In this document: positions 38,171 to 48,642 of the stretch, in pieces
Layout of the letters: every line of letters begins with the position of its first letter
Position numbering within the stretch: position 1 is the stretch's first letter
DNA from: Flavobacteriales bacterium
GTDB taxonomy: Bacteria; Bacteroidota; Bacteroidia; Flavobacteriales; Schleiferiaceae
Direction of reading: 5' to 3'
NCBI GenBank assembly: GCA_002737315.1
Contig: NSIH01000001.1
Coordinates: forward strand, 24,205-88,204
Length of the DNA: 64,000 bases
The notes under the pieces: model-generated
The model's input: the letters and a program-made list of their open reading frames with translations, nothing else
Databases searched by the model: none
What the model was told of the DNA's origin: nothing
Made by a program: the position numbers and the translations under genes

Positions 38171-39565
38171 TTACTGGAGGTTAACTAGGGCCGTGGCGCC
38201 AGAGGTCACGGTAAAGGTTTGGCTTTTGCTGTAGGCCGTTTGCTGGGCGGACTTCGGTCGGTATACAATGGTGTAGGTTCCGGGCTGCAGCGCAAAGGAT
38301 TGGCGCACCTGGACTTCGTCCAGCGGAACCACGTAGGTGAATTGATCGTTTTCGCGCAAAAATAGTGCGCCGATGCTGGCGATTTTAAGCGTTAAGCTCG
38401 CGCTACCCGGCGCGGGAATGCTTAACTCGGTCACCTTACCGCCTTCAATAGCAACCGACATTCGGTAGCGGGGCAGGGTAAGAATGTCGAGCTCGTAGCT
38501 GCCCACTAGGTACCGCTGCTCGCTGCCCAGGGGCTGAACATGCACAATGTCGGCTGAACCAGGCCTGCGAACTACCGCTAAAGGCATGCTTTGCCGGCTG
38601 GGGAGGCTGAACATGCTGAGTCGCAGTGCTCCCTGCGCGGCATTGGCTCCAATATTGTTGTGCTTGCCTGCGTTAATGACGCTCTCGGCAATAGCAACCG
38701 GCGGAATCGTGAATACGGTGCCGCGGTAGGTCACCAGAGCATCCAGATCGAGGGTGTCGGGTTGCCCAGCGTAGTTCATGGTGTGCACTAAGGCTTCCTC
38801 CAGTTGGCCGGTAGTGGCGTTGTAAAGCACCAGGGGAACGTTGGTTTCTGAGGGAACTCCCAGGTGGTCAATAAGGTTAATTTGCGCCGAGGTATTGTTA
38901 AGGGCCTGGGTCATGATGACGCTGAGTGCCTTGGTAAAAGTGAGTTCGTCTCCCGCGTCGTAGTAGGTGCCCACGCAGGCAAAATCCTTGGCGAGGTTGC
39001 TTTCTAGTCCGATTCCAATAACAAAGGGCTTGAGAATTACTCCGCGCTGCTGCAAAATGCGCGATGCAGCACAGGGGTCTTCGTCGCAGGCTTCTACGCC
39101 GTCGGTGATCAAAATAATGATGTTGCGGCAGTCCGAGCACTCCGGGAAGTCACTGCCTGCCTTAATTAAGCTTCGGGCAATGGGGGTGGTTCCCATGGGT
39201 CGAAGTCCGGCCAAGGTTTTTTGAATGCGCGGAATCGAGTTGGGGCTAAAGGCCACTTCGAGCCTCGTATCGTTGCAATCTTGGGGCGGAACGGGTTTCT
39301 GATGTCCGTAGACCCTTAGAGCCAATTCAAAGTTCGGGCGCTCAATCTGCCCTAGGCTGTCGAGCAGATCGCGCATAAGGCGTTGGGCCACCTCCATGCG
39401 CGTGCCGGTTTGCCAGCGTCCGTACATGGAATTGGAGGCGTCAAAAACAATTAAAATTCGCGTGAGCGGCTCGGGTTTTGCTTCGGGCGGAGGCAGCACT
39501 CCCTGCGCCAGAGCCCTGAGGCTTCCGGCGATTAAAAGGAGTGCGAAGAGTCCACTGCGAAGCAT
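38171..39565 (-). CDS. Secreted von Willebrand factor A domain protein
   Basis: Signal peptide [65 protein letters not shown]; start moved from 39685. Confidence 0.88.
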   Translation of the reverse strand: MLRSGLFALLLIAGSLRALAQGVLPPPEAKPEPLTRILIVFDASNSMYGRWQTGTRMEVAQRLMRDLLDSLGQIERPNFELALRVYGHQKPVPPQDCNDTRLEVAFSPNSIPRIQKTLAGLRPMGTTPIARSLIKAGSDFPECSDCRNIIILITDGVEACDEDPCAASRILQQRGVILKPFVIGIGLESNLAKDFACVGTYYDAGDELTFTKALSVIMTQALNNTSAQINLIDHLGVPSETNVPLVLYNATTGQLEEALVHTMNYAGQPDTLDLDALVTYRGTVFTIPPVAIAESVINAGKHNNIGANAAQGALRLSMFSLPSRQSMPLAVVRRPGSADIVHVQPLGSEQRYLVGSYELDILTLPRYRMSVAIEGGKVTELSIPAPGSASLTLKIASIGALFLRENDQFTYVVPLDEVQVRQSFALQPGTYTIVYRPKSAQQTAYSKSQTFTVTSGATALVNLQ

Positions 39566-39575
39566 GCGCAAGGGT

Positions 39576-40415
39576 TTAGTAGTCGCCCAATGTTTCTGGG
39601 CACTGCGCCAGGGCGCGGGCCAGTTCGTCGTCGTTGGGCGCGATGCCATGCCATTTGTGGGTTCCGGCCATAAAGTCGACCCCATGGCCCATGGCCGTCT
39701 TCATGATTAGTGCCACGGGCTTGCCTTTGCCAGTGCGGGTTATGGCCTGCCGCAGTGCGGCCTGCACCGCATGGAGGTCGTTGCCTTGCTCAAGATGCAG
39801 CACGTCCCATCCAAAGGCAGCAAACTTGGCGCCCAGGTCACCCATGGGGAGTACTTCGTCGGTGCTTCCATCAATTTGCTGGCCGTTGGCGTCGACGGTG
39901 GCAATGAGGTTGTCCACTTTTTTGCCGCCTGCATACAGTGCGGCTTCCCAAATTTGGCCTTCCTGGAGCTCACCGTCTCCGTGGAGCGTGAAGACCAGGT
40001 GTGGGTCGCCGTGGAGCTTTTTGGCTTGTGCAGCTCCCACAGCAACACTGAGTCCCTGGCCTAGTGATCCGCTTGCGATGCGCACCCCGGGCAAGCCGTC
40101 ATGGGTAGTGGGATGGCCCTGAAGTCTGGAGTTGATTAGCCGGAAGGTCGAGAGTTCCGCCACAGGGAAGTAGCCAGAACGCGCCAGCGTGCTGTAGAAC
40201 ACGGGCGAGATGTGTCCGTTGCTCAAAAAGAACAGGTCTTCTCCATGACCGTCCATGCGGAAGGCCGCGGGATTGTGCCTCATTACGTCGAAGTAGAGGG
40301 CGGTAAAGAACTCGGTACAGCCCATGGAGCCGCCCGGATGTCCCGATTGAGGCTTGTGGACCATGCGCAGTATGTCGCGCCGAATTTGCGAGGGGTATTC
40401 AGTAATTGGGACCAT
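39576..40415 (-). CDS. Transketolase, N-terminal subunit (TPP-binding) of a split enzyme
   Basis: HKPQSGHPGGSMGCTEFFTALYF, GDGELQEGQIWEAALYAGGKKVDNLIATVDANGQQIDGST. Confidence 0.94.
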   Translation of the reverse strand: MVPITEYPSQIRRDILRMVHKPQSGHPGGSMGCTEFFTALYFDVMRHNPAAFRMDGHGEDLFFLSNGHISPVFYSTLARSGYFPVAELSTFRLINSRLQGHPTTHDGLPGVRIASGSLGQGLSVAVGAAQAKKLHGDPHLVFTLHGDGELQEGQIWEAALYAGGKKVDNLIATVDANGQQIDGSTDEVLPMGDLGAKFAAFGWDVLHLEQGNDLHAVQAALRQAITRTGKGKPVALIMKTAMGHGVDFMAGTHKWHGIAPNDDELARALAQCPETLGDY

Positions 40416-40455
40416 CAGCAGAGGATTTCACGTAAAAGTACGGCCATTAATCGGC

Positions 40456-40463
40456 TACCTTTG
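40456..40463 (+). promoter_or_regulatory. Candidate -7 box TACCTTTG (ychF)
   Basis: TACCTTTGCGG, 30 nt before ATG. Confidence 0.5.
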
Positions 40464-40493
40464 CGGCCCAAAAACATAAGTAATTAACGAGTT

Positions 40494-41585
40494 ATGAAGG
40501 TCGGAATCGTAGGACTGCCCAATGTCGGCAAGTCGACATTATTCAACTGCTTGAGCAACGCCAAAGCCCATGCTGCAAACTTTCCATTTTGCACCATTGA
40601 GCCCAACATAGGCACGGTGAACGTTCCCGATCCGCGCACGGCTACCCTTGCCGAGATCGTGAATCCCGAGCGCGTGGTTCCCGCCACGGTGGAGATTGTA
40701 GACATTGCAGGCCTGGTCAAAGGAGCCAGCAAGGGAGAAGGTCTGGGCAATCAGTTTTTGGGCAACATCCGTGAGTGCAATGCTTTATTGCACGTGCTGC
40801 GCTGCTTTGAGAACGACAACATCGTGCACGTGGATGGCAATGTGAATCCGCTTCGCGACAAAGAAACTATAGATTTTGAGCTGCAGCTCAAGGACCTTGA
40901 AACCCTTGAAAAGCGCATAGACCGTGCCCGCAAGGCCGCCAAGAGCGGAGCCCGAGAGGGTGGGCGAGAGGTAGAAATGGGAGAACGACTCAAGAAGCAC
41001 ATCGAGCAGGGTAAGTCGGTTCGCGGCTTTGAACGCAGCAGCGAAGAATCAGAATGGATTGACGACTACCAACTCCTTACCGACAAGCCAATTATGTATG
41101 TGTGCAATGTGGACGAGGCTTCTGCCAAAGACGGCAATGCTTGGGTCGAGAAGGTTAGGGTCATGGCGGCCGAAGAGGGGGCAGGGCTGCTGCATTTGGC
41201 TGCGGCCACCGAGGCAGACATTGCAGAACTTGAGACCTATGAGGAGCGCCGCATGTTCCTCGACGACCTAGGGCTCGAGGAGCCTGGGGTAAACCGCTTG
41301 ATCCGCGAAGCCTTTAACCTCTTGCTGCTGGATACTTACTTCACGGCCGGAGTCAAGGAGGTTCGGGCCTGGACTATTCCGCGCGGAGCCACTGCCCCGC
41401 AGGCCGCCGGGGTCATCCACAGCGATTTTGAGAAGGGCTTCATTCGCGCCGAGGTGATTGGCTACGACGACTACATCAAGTTCCGCACAGAGGCTGCTTG
41501 CCGCGAAGCAGGTCGGCTGCGCGTGGAGGGTCGCGACTACTGCGTGAAGGACGGGGACGTGCTGCACTTTCGCTTTAACGTCTAG
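40494..41585 (+). CDS. ychF: Redox-regulated ATPase/GTPase YchF
   Basis: MKVGIVGLPNVGKSTLFNCLSNAKAHAANFPFCTIEPNIGTVNVPD. Confidence 0.97.
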   Translation: MKVGIVGLPNVGKSTLFNCLSNAKAHAANFPFCTIEPNIGTVNVPDPRTATLAEIVNPERVVPATVEIVDIAGLVKGASKGEGLGNQFLGNIRECNALLHVLRCFENDNIVHVDGNVNPLRDKETIDFELQLKDLETLEKRIDRARKAAKSGAREGGREVEMGERLKKHIEQGKSVRGFERSSEESEWIDDYQLLTDKPIMYVCNVDEASAKDGNAWVEKVRVMAAEEGAGLLHLAAATEADIAELETYEERRMFLDDLGLEEPGVNRLIREAFNLLLLDTYFTAGVKEVRAWTIPRGATAPQAAGVIHSDFEKGFIRAEVIGYDDYIKFRTEAACREAGRLRVEGRDYCVKDGDVLHFRFNV

Positions 41586-41683
41586 ATTGAAGTCTTTGCG
41601 GCCAGTAGGGGATTAGTCTGTTGAAAACTCCCTTTGCTAGCGCGGGTTTTACACGAGGCTTTTTGCTAGATTCGCACGTTAGC

Positions 41684-43534
41684 ATGACCGAAGCCGTACT
41701 CTACAACGAAGACAACATTCGCAGCCTTGAATGGCAGGAACACATCCGTCTTAGGCCGGGTATGTACATCGGCAAATTGGGCGACGGGAGCAGCCCAGAC
41801 GATGGAATTTATATTTTAATTAAGGAAGTTGTCGATAACTCGGTCGACGAGTTCGTAATGGGCGGTGGCCGTACCATCGAGGTTGGTGTGCAAAATGGTT
41901 CGGTGACGGTGCGGGACTACGGCCGTGGAATTCCACTCGGCAAGTTGGTTGACGTGGTATCTAAGATGAATACCGGCGCCAAGTACGACTCAAAGGCTTT
42001 CAAAAAGTCAGTTGGTTTGAATGGGGTGGGTACCAAAGCAGTCAACGCCCTGTCGTCGGATTTTATGGTCCAGGCCTTTCGCGACGGACAGTCCAAGTCG
42101 GCTAGTTTTTCTCAGGGTATTTTTGGTTCAGAGGGCCAGGTTGAACCCAGTTCCGCGCGGCAGGGTACCAAGGTGGTGTTTACGCCCGACGCGTCCATTT
42201 TTAGCAACTACCGTTTTCAGATGGAGTACGTCGAGCGGATGGTATGGAACTACGTCTACCTTAATCCTGGCCTCACGATTTACCTAAATGGCGAGAAGTA
42301 TTATTCGGAGAATGGACTCAAGGATCTTTTGGCTAACAACCTAAGTAGCGAGGTGATGCACGAGATTATTCACCTTCGCGGCGAAGACATCGAAGTGGCT
42401 CTTACCCATGCGGAGCGCAGCCAAAGCGAGCAGTACTATTCCTTTGTCAACGGCCAACATACCACCCAGGGCGGCACCCATCATGGCGCCTTCCGCGAGG
42501 CCTTGGTGACGGTTTTGCGCAACTACTTCAATAAGAATTACGATGCTGCAGACATTCGCCAAAGTGTGATTGGGGCGGTAAGCATTAAGGTAATTGAACC
42601 CGTTTTTGAGTCGCAGACTAAGACCAAGCTTGGCAGCCAAGACATGGGTCCGGAGGGCCCCTCGGTGCGCGCTTTTATTCTTGATTTTTTAAAAACCGAG
42701 CTCGATAATTTTCTACACCGCAACCAGGACGTAGCCGAGGCCATTCAGAAGAAGATTTTGCGAGCCGAGCGCGAGCGAAAGGACCTTGCTGGAATTCAAA
42801 AGCTAGCACGAGAACGCGCGAAGAAGTCCAACCTGCACAACCGAAAGCTTCGCGACTGCAAGGTGCACTACAACGACATCAAGCACGATCGACGGCTAGA
42901 GACGACGCTTTTTATTACCGAAGGCGATTCTGCTTCGGGATCCATCACAGCCTCGCGAGACGTGCAGACCCAAGCGGTTTTTAGCCTCAAGGGCAAGCCC
43001 TTGAACTGCTATGGTTTGACCAAAAAAGTAGTTTATGAAAACGAGGAATTTAATCTTTTGCAGGCGGCCCTCAATATCGAAGACGGTCTGGAGGAGCTGC
43101 GCTACAACAACGTAGTCATAGCCACCGATGCCGACGTAGACGGAATGCACATACGCCTGCTGCTGATTACCTTTTTTTTGCAGTTCTTTCCAGAGCTTGT
43201 GCAAGAAGGGCACCTCTATATTTTGCAGACGCCCCTTTTCAGGGTCCGCAACAAGCAAAAGACTATTTATTGCTACGACGAGGGAGAGAAGCGTGCGGCC
43301 GTGGAAGCTTTGGGTTCCAAGCCCGAGATTACTCGGTTTAAGGGTTTAGGCGAAATCTCCCCCGGGGAGTTCAAGATGTTCATCAATGCAGACATTCGCC
43401 TTGAGCCGGTGATGCTGGGCAAGGAACAGATAGAGCAGCTCTTGGAGTTTTACATGGGTAAGAATACCCCCGAACGCCAGGAGTTCATCATAGACCACCT
43501 CAAAATCGATAAAGACGACCCGAGCAATGTCTGA
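41684..43534 (+). CDS. parE: DNA topoisomerase IV subunit B (GyrB/ParE type)
   Basis: [59 protein letters not shown]; separate gyrB present at window start. Confidence 0.9.
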   Translation: MTEAVLYNEDNIRSLEWQEHIRLRPGMYIGKLGDGSSPDDGIYILIKEVVDNSVDEFVMGGGRTIEVGVQNGSVTVRDYGRGIPLGKLVDVVSKMNTGAKYDSKAFKKSVGLNGVGTKAVNALSSDFMVQAFRDGQSKSASFSQGIFGSEGQVEPSSARQGTKVVFTPDASIFSNYRFQMEYVERMVWNYVYLNPGLTIYLNGEKYYSENGLKDLLANNLSSEVMHEIIHLRGEDIEVALTHAERSQSEQYYSFVNGQHTTQGGTHHGAFREALVTVLRNYFNKNYDAADIRQSVIGAVSIKVIEPVFESQTKTKLGSQDMGPEGPSVRAFILDFLKTELDNFLHRNQDVAEAIQKKILRAERERKDLAGIQKLARERAKKSNLHNRKLRDCKVHYNDIKHDRRLETTLFITEGDSASGSITASRDVQTQAVFSLKGKPLNCYGLTKKVVYENEEFNLLQAALNIEDGLEELRYNNVVIATDADVDGMHIRLLLITFFLQFFPELVQEGHLYILQTPLFRVRNKQKTIYCYDEGEKRAAVEALGSKPEITRFKGLGEISPGEFKMFINADIRLEPVMLGKEQIEQLLEFYMGKNTPERQEFIIDHLKIDKDDPSNV

Positions 43535-46274
43535 CCAGGATAGTAACCCAATGGACGAGTCATTTTTGGAGAATGCTCAAGAGGATTTTGCGCGCGAGGC
43601 AGAGGTGATTAAGCCGGTAGAGTCTCGGGTGAGGGGCATGTACCGCGAGTATTTTTTGGAATACGCGAGCTACGTTATTCTTGAGCGGGCGGTTCCCGCT
43701 CTTGAAGACGGTCTGAAGCCCGTTCAGCGGCGCCTGATGCACGCTCTTTATGAAATGGAGGACGGTCGCTTTCACAAGGTGGCCAACGTCATTGGCCAAA
43801 CCATGAAGTACCATCCGCACGGAGACGCTTCAATCGGCGATGCGCTGGTGCAGCTTGGTCAGAAGAACCTGCTGATCGACACTCAAGGAAACTGGGGAAA
43901 CATCTACACCGGAGACAGTGCGGCTGCCTCCCGCTACATTGAAGCGCGCCTGAGCAAGTTTGCCCTAGACGTGGCCTTTGCGCCCAAAATAACCCAATAC
44001 CTCGCCAGCTACGACGGTCGAAGCAAGGAGCCGGTGTTCTTACCCGTGAAGTTTCCGCTGCTGCTAGCCCAGGGAGTGGAGGGAATCGCCGTGGGCTTGA
44101 GTACCAAAATTCTACCGCACAACTTTGTGGAGCTTATCGACGCGTCGGTGGCCCACCTTCGCGGTCGGAGCTTTCAAATTTATCCGGACTTTCCTACGGG
44201 CGGAATTGCCGACGTGAGCGCCTACCTAGACGGCGAGCGCGGTGGGCGGGTAAGGGTTCGTGCCAAGATTGAAGTTGAAGATAAAAAAACATTGATAATA
44301 AGGGAGATACCCTTTGGAACAACGACTACTTCGCTCATAGAATCAGTAATCAAGGCCAACGACAAGGGCAAGATTAAAATCAAGAAAATTGAGGACAATA
44401 CGGCGGAGCATGTAGAAATTGTGATCCAACTGCTCCCTGGTGTTTCGCCGGACCAGATGGTGGATGCCCTTTATGCCTTCACGGCCTGCGAGTCTTCGGT
44501 TAGCACCATGGCCTGTGTTATTGTAGACGAGAAGCCGGTATTTATGGGGGTTCGCGACATGCTGCGCCGCTCGACCGACAGTACAGTGGAGGTACTCAGG
44601 GCCGAGTTGGAGCTCAAGCTTAATGAGCTCCAGGAGCAGTGGCATTTTGCAAGCCTCGAGAAGATTTTCATTGAGCACCGCATTTACCGCGACATCGAAG
44701 AGGCTGAGACCTGGGAGGCCGTGATGAGCAGCATTCGCGCTGGCCTGGCCCCCCATACGGCCCACCTGCTTAGGCCGGTCGTGGACGATGACATTGTGCG
44801 CCTGACGGAGATTCGCATCAAGCGCATATCGAAGTTTGATGCCGCCAAGGCCGACGACTACATTCTAAGCCTTGAAGGTCAGATAGCAGAGATTAGGCAT
44901 CATCTTGATAATCTCATCGATTACGCAGTAGAGTTCTTTAAAAACTTGAAGAAAAAGTACGGCCAAGGACGCGAGCGCAAGACCGAGCTGCGCGGCTTTG
45001 AGCAGGTAGTGGCCACCCAAGTTGCCATTGCCAACGCCAAACTCTACGTAAATCGTGTGGAAGGTTTTGTGGGCACGGCATTGCGCAAGGATGAATTTGT
45101 GGGCGACTGCGCCGACATCGACGACGTGGTCGTGATTCGTGGCGACGGAACCATGCTGGTGACCAAGGTCGGCGATAAAAAGTTTGTCGGAACCGACATC
45201 GTTCACGTGTCGGTGTTCAAGAAGGGCGATGAGCGCACCATCTACAACATCATTTACCGCGACGGCGCTCGCGGAGCGGCTTATGCCAAGCGCTTCCCGA
45301 TTAGTGGGGTGACCCGCGATAAGGAGTACCCCCTAACGCAGGGAACCAAGGGTTCTGAGGTCCTCTACTTTAGTGTGAATCCCAATGGCGAGGCTGAGGT
45401 GGTAACCGTGCACCTCCGTGCGGTCCCCTCGCTCAAAAAACTTCGATTTGACTTTGATTTTTCGTCGCTCGCAGTGCGCGGGCGGGCCGCTAGGGGCAAT
45501 ATCGTCAGCAAGGCTACCATTAAAAAGGTGGAGCTAAAGAGCGAAGGGGTTAGTACGCTTGCTGCCCGTGAAATTTGGTTTGACGAGACGGTAATGAAGC
45601 TCAACAACCAGGGACGTGGTCGTTCTTTGGGTCGCTTCCGGGGCGAAGACAAGCTTCTTGAGGTCGACGCAAAGGGAAACTACCGCATTGTTACGCCAGA
45701 GCTTCTGCTTCATTTTAACGAAATGCCCTTCTTCTTTGAGCGTTGGGATGCACATCGTCCGGTTTCGGTCGTGTACTTCGACGGGGTCAAGGAGCGCTTC
45801 ATGGTAAAGCGTTTTGAGCTAGAACCCAAGGGCGACGGCTGGGAGTGCTTCATTACCGAGCATCCGAAGTCGCTCCTGCATATTATTACGGCGGCAGACC
45901 GAAGTACCGTGAACATTCAGTTTCGGAAGATTAAGGGGCGAGAACGTGAAGACGAAACCCTGGTGCTGGAGAATTTTATCGCGGTCAAAGGCTGGAAGGC
46001 GGTGGGTAATATGCTCCATGCCTCCCCCGTGCTCAGCGTGCGGCTCGTCTCAGCCGAAGTCGATTCACCCACCCTGGCTCCCGAACCTATAGACGCTGTC
46101 GCACCAGACGCGACAGAACCCGATCTGAGCAGCAATCCAAGCCCTGAGCTGGAGACGGGAACTACGGTAGAATGGTCGATTCCCTCGCAGGGCCCCGCTT
46201 CTTTCGAGGAAGATCCGGCGCCCAATACAGACGTTGATGCTTCTGAAGACGGTCAAATTACCCTTAACTTTTAA
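43527..46274 (+). CDS. parC: DNA topoisomerase IV subunit A (GyrA/ParC type)
   Basis: [69 protein letters not shown]. Confidence 0.92.
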   Translation: MSDQDSNPMDESFLENAQEDFAREAEVIKPVESRVRGMYREYFLEYASYVILERAVPALEDGLKPVQRRLMHALYEMEDGRFHKVANVIGQTMKYHPHGDASIGDALVQLGQKNLLIDTQGNWGNIYTGDSAAASRYIEARLSKFALDVAFAPKITQYLASYDGRSKEPVFLPVKFPLLLAQGVEGIAVGLSTKILPHNFVELIDASVAHLRGRSFQIYPDFPTGGIADVSAYLDGERGGRVRVRAKIEVEDKKTLIIREIPFGTTTTSLIESVIKANDKGKIKIKKIEDNTAEHVEIVIQLLPGVSPDQMVDALYAFTACESSVSTMACVIVDEKPVFMGVRDMLRRSTDSTVEVLRAELELKLNELQEQWHFASLEKIFIEHRIYRDIEEAETWEAVMSSIRAGLAPHTAHLLRPVVDDDIVRLTEIRIKRISKFDAAKADDYILSLEGQIAEIRHHLDNLIDYAVEFFKNLKKKYGQGRERKTELRGFEQVVATQVAIANAKLYVNRVEGFVGTALRKDEFVGDCADIDDVVVIRGDGTMLVTKVGDKKFVGTDIVHVSVFKKGDERTIYNIIYRDGARGAAYAKRFPISGVTRDKEYPLTQGTKGSEVLYFSVNPNGEAEVVTVHLRAVPSLKKLRFDFDFSSLAVRGRAARGNIVSKATIKKVELKSEGVSTLAAREIWFDETVMKLNNQGRGRSLGRFRGEDKLLEVDAKGNYRIVTPELLLHFNEMPFFFERWDAHRPVSVVYFDGVKERFMVKRFELEPKGDGWECFITEHPKSLLHIITAADRSTVNIQFRKIKGREREDETLVLENFIAVKGWKAVGNMLHASPVLSVRLVSAEVDSPTLAPEPIDAVAPDATEPDLSSNPSPELETGTTVEWSIPSQGPASFEEDPAPNTDVDASEDGQITLNF

Positions 46275-46276
46275 GC

Positions 46277-47929
46277 ATGATAAAAAGTACATTCTTGATG
46301 CTTGGTTTTGTGCTGTCCGCCGCTACTATTTTGGCCCAGCCCAGCAACGACAGCCTCAATATGCGCAAGATGGCGCACTATCCGGTCACTCAATGGGGTC
46401 CGTTGGGTGCGTCGCCCATGTGTAGCGGAATCTGGGGCTATCATGATTCCATCCTGAACAAAGAATACGCACTTGTCGGCAACCGAAATGGCTTATTGAT
46501 CGCCAACATAACTAATCCGAGCCAAATCACGAATACCTATTGGGTACCTGGAGTGCCCTCCATTTGGCGTGAGGCCAAAACATGGGGAAACTACGTGTAT
46601 TCCATCCACGACGTCCCTACGGGTACCTCCCAAACAAACGGATTGCTTATTGTAAATATGGCCAACATGACGCACAAGTTCGTTCGGCTTCCCGTGGCCT
46701 TAGCGGGTGGTGTCGTGGACACCCTGCGACGCGCACACAACCTGTGGATCGATGAAGAGGGGCGACTTTTCGCTTTCGGATCCAATGTATCTGGCGGGGG
46801 TGCTGTGATCGTTGATTTAGCCACAGATCCTTGGAACCCGGTGGCCATAGGGAACTACGGCACCTACTACCTTCATGACGGCTACGTTCGGAACGATACC
46901 CTTTGGGGTGCGGCACTCTGGGAGGACATTCAAGTTATTGGGGTGGCCCTACCCAGTCAGCCAGTTACCTTTGGTCGGTTTGCTACCCCCAACAGTTTTG
47001 CCCATAACTGTTGGCTTAGCGACGACGGAGATTACTTGTTTACCGCAGACGAAGTTGCCGGAGGATACGTTGCCGGCTTCCATGTCGATGATGTTGCTAA
47101 CGTCAGTGAAGTCTTTCGGCACCGCGTTCAAAGCGGTACAGGTCTAGTTCCCCACAATACGTACGTTCAAGGTAAAAATTTAGTGACCGCCTATTATACG
47201 TTTGGTTGCCATGTCCTTGACATAGAAGTACCGGAATTGCCCGTGCTGACTGCTTACTACGACACGTCTCCGGCCTTCAGCGGTGCGGGCTACAATGGGG
47301 CTTGGGGTGCCTACCCCTTTCTGCCCAGTGGACGAATTCTTGTGGCCGATATGGAAACGGGCCTTTGGGTTCTTGAGCCGGATTACCCGTCGGTGAGTAG
47401 GGCAGAAATCCAATTAAAGATTCGCTATGGCGGTTTAGGCGGCATGCTTGCCTACGATTCGACTGCCGCTTTTAACCTCGGGCTCGCACCCTATGTTTAT
47501 TGGGCCCAGTCTGGCGACACGCTTTGGGTAAACGCAACAGGCAAAATCACCATTGCTCAAGTCGGATCCATCCAGGATTCGCTGGTCTGGCCTTCCACGT
47601 CAGGGAATCCTTCTTCAGTGGGTAAGGCCTTTGCACTCGGTAGCGGCCTCTTCCCCAAAGACAGCCTCGTAGCGGACTACTATTGGGGAAGTGAAGAACT
47701 ACTGGGCGGTTGGAAGTTAGCCCAAACCGATGGGGAGTGGAGATTGACGAGATCAAGCGGCGATAAAGTTCAGTGGATACTTCGCAGCATCGACGGCCGC
47801 GAGGTAGATCGAGGAACGCACGAATTGCTAGAACTAGTGCTGGCCTACCCGCGCGGAGCGGGCTTGTACCTGCTCGTAACCACCGATGCCCAAGGGCGTC
47901 AGTGGACCCAGAAGCTGCTGAGGCCCTAG
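46277..47929 (+). CDS. Secreted choice-of-anchor B-type (LVIVD-like repeat) protein with degenerate C-terminal sorting-like domain
   Basis: Signal peptide; GIWGYHDSILNKEYALVGNRNGLLIANITNPSQ; AHNLWIDEEGRLFAFGSN; GLYLLVTTDAQGRQWTQKLLRP; starts 2 nt after parC. Confidence 0.8.
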   Translation: MIKSTFLMLGFVLSAATILAQPSNDSLNMRKMAHYPVTQWGPLGASPMCSGIWGYHDSILNKEYALVGNRNGLLIANITNPSQITNTYWVPGVPSIWREAKTWGNYVYSIHDVPTGTSQTNGLLIVNMANMTHKFVRLPVALAGGVVDTLRRAHNLWIDEEGRLFAFGSNVSGGGAVIVDLATDPWNPVAIGNYGTYYLHDGYVRNDTLWGAALWEDIQVIGVALPSQPVTFGRFATPNSFAHNCWLSDDGDYLFTADEVAGGYVAGFHVDDVANVSEVFRHRVQSGTGLVPHNTYVQGKNLVTAYYTFGCHVLDIEVPELPVLTAYYDTSPAFSGAGYNGAWGAYPFLPSGRILVADMETGLWVLEPDYPSVSRAEIQLKIRYGGLGGMLAYDSTAAFNLGLAPYVYWAQSGDTLWVNATGKITIAQVGSIQDSLVWPSTSGNPSSVGKAFALGSGLFPKDSLVADYYWGSEELLGGWKLAQTDGEWRLTRSSGDKVQWILRSIDGREVDRGTHELLELVLAYPRGAGLYLLVTTDAQGRQWTQKLLRP

Positions 47930-48636
47930 AAGTTTGGCTTGAGAATGTAGCGGCTGTAAAAGTCGTCGATTGCGAGAATGGCTTCTTCGGCGGTATCGAC
48001 CAACTTAAAAATCTGAGTGTCGTCTGGGCCGACGAGGCCGTTGGGCTTTAGGGTGGATTCAATCCAATCCAGCAGTCCGCCCCAGTAGTCTCGGCCCACT
48101 AAGACGACCGGGAAGCGACCGATCTTTTTGGTTTGAATGAGCGTAATGGCCTCAAAGACTTCGTCCAGGGTGCCGAATCCGCCGGGCATGACCACAAAGC
48201 CTTGGGAATACTTTACAAACATCACCTTGCGCACAAAGAAGTAGTCGAAGTCGACGCTTTTGTCGAGGTCAATGTAGTCGTTGGGTTTCTGCTCGTGGGG
48301 CAGCGTAATGTTCAGCCCCACCGAGGGAGCCCCGGCGGCTTTGGCGCCTCGGTTGGCGGCCTCCATGATTCCCGGACCGCCTCCGCTGATGATTCCGTAG
48401 CCTTTGGCTCCGAGTCCCTCGGCAATGCCTTCGGCCATTTGGTACCATCGATGGTCCTCAGCCAGTCGGGCGGAGCCAAAAATGCTCACGCAGGGCCCGA
48501 TTCGCGAGAGGCGTTCGTAGGCGTTCACGAATTCGCCCATTATTTTAAAAATGGCCCAGGAATCGTTGGTGCGAACCTCGGTCCATGATTTGTGCTTGAA
48601 GGCCGATTTAATGGGCCTGGATCCGTGGGTAGCCAT
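47926..48636 (-). CDS. TIGR00730-type Rossmann protein (LOG family)
   Basis: SGGGPGIMEAANRGAKAAG, MPGGFGTLDEVFEAITLIQTKKI. Confidence 0.93.
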   Translation of the reverse strand: MATHGSRPIKSAFKHKSWTEVRTNDSWAIFKIMGEFVNAYERLSRIGPCVSIFGSARLAEDHRWYQMAEGIAEGLGAKGYGIISGGGPGIMEAANRGAKAAGAPSVGLNITLPHEQKPNDYIDLDKSVDFDYFFVRKVMFVKYSQGFVVMPGGFGTLDEVFEAITLIQTKKIGRFPVVLVGRDYWGGLLDWIESTLKPNGLVGPDDTQIFKLVDTAEEAILAIDDFYSRYILKPNF

Positions 48637-48642
48637 GATGCA

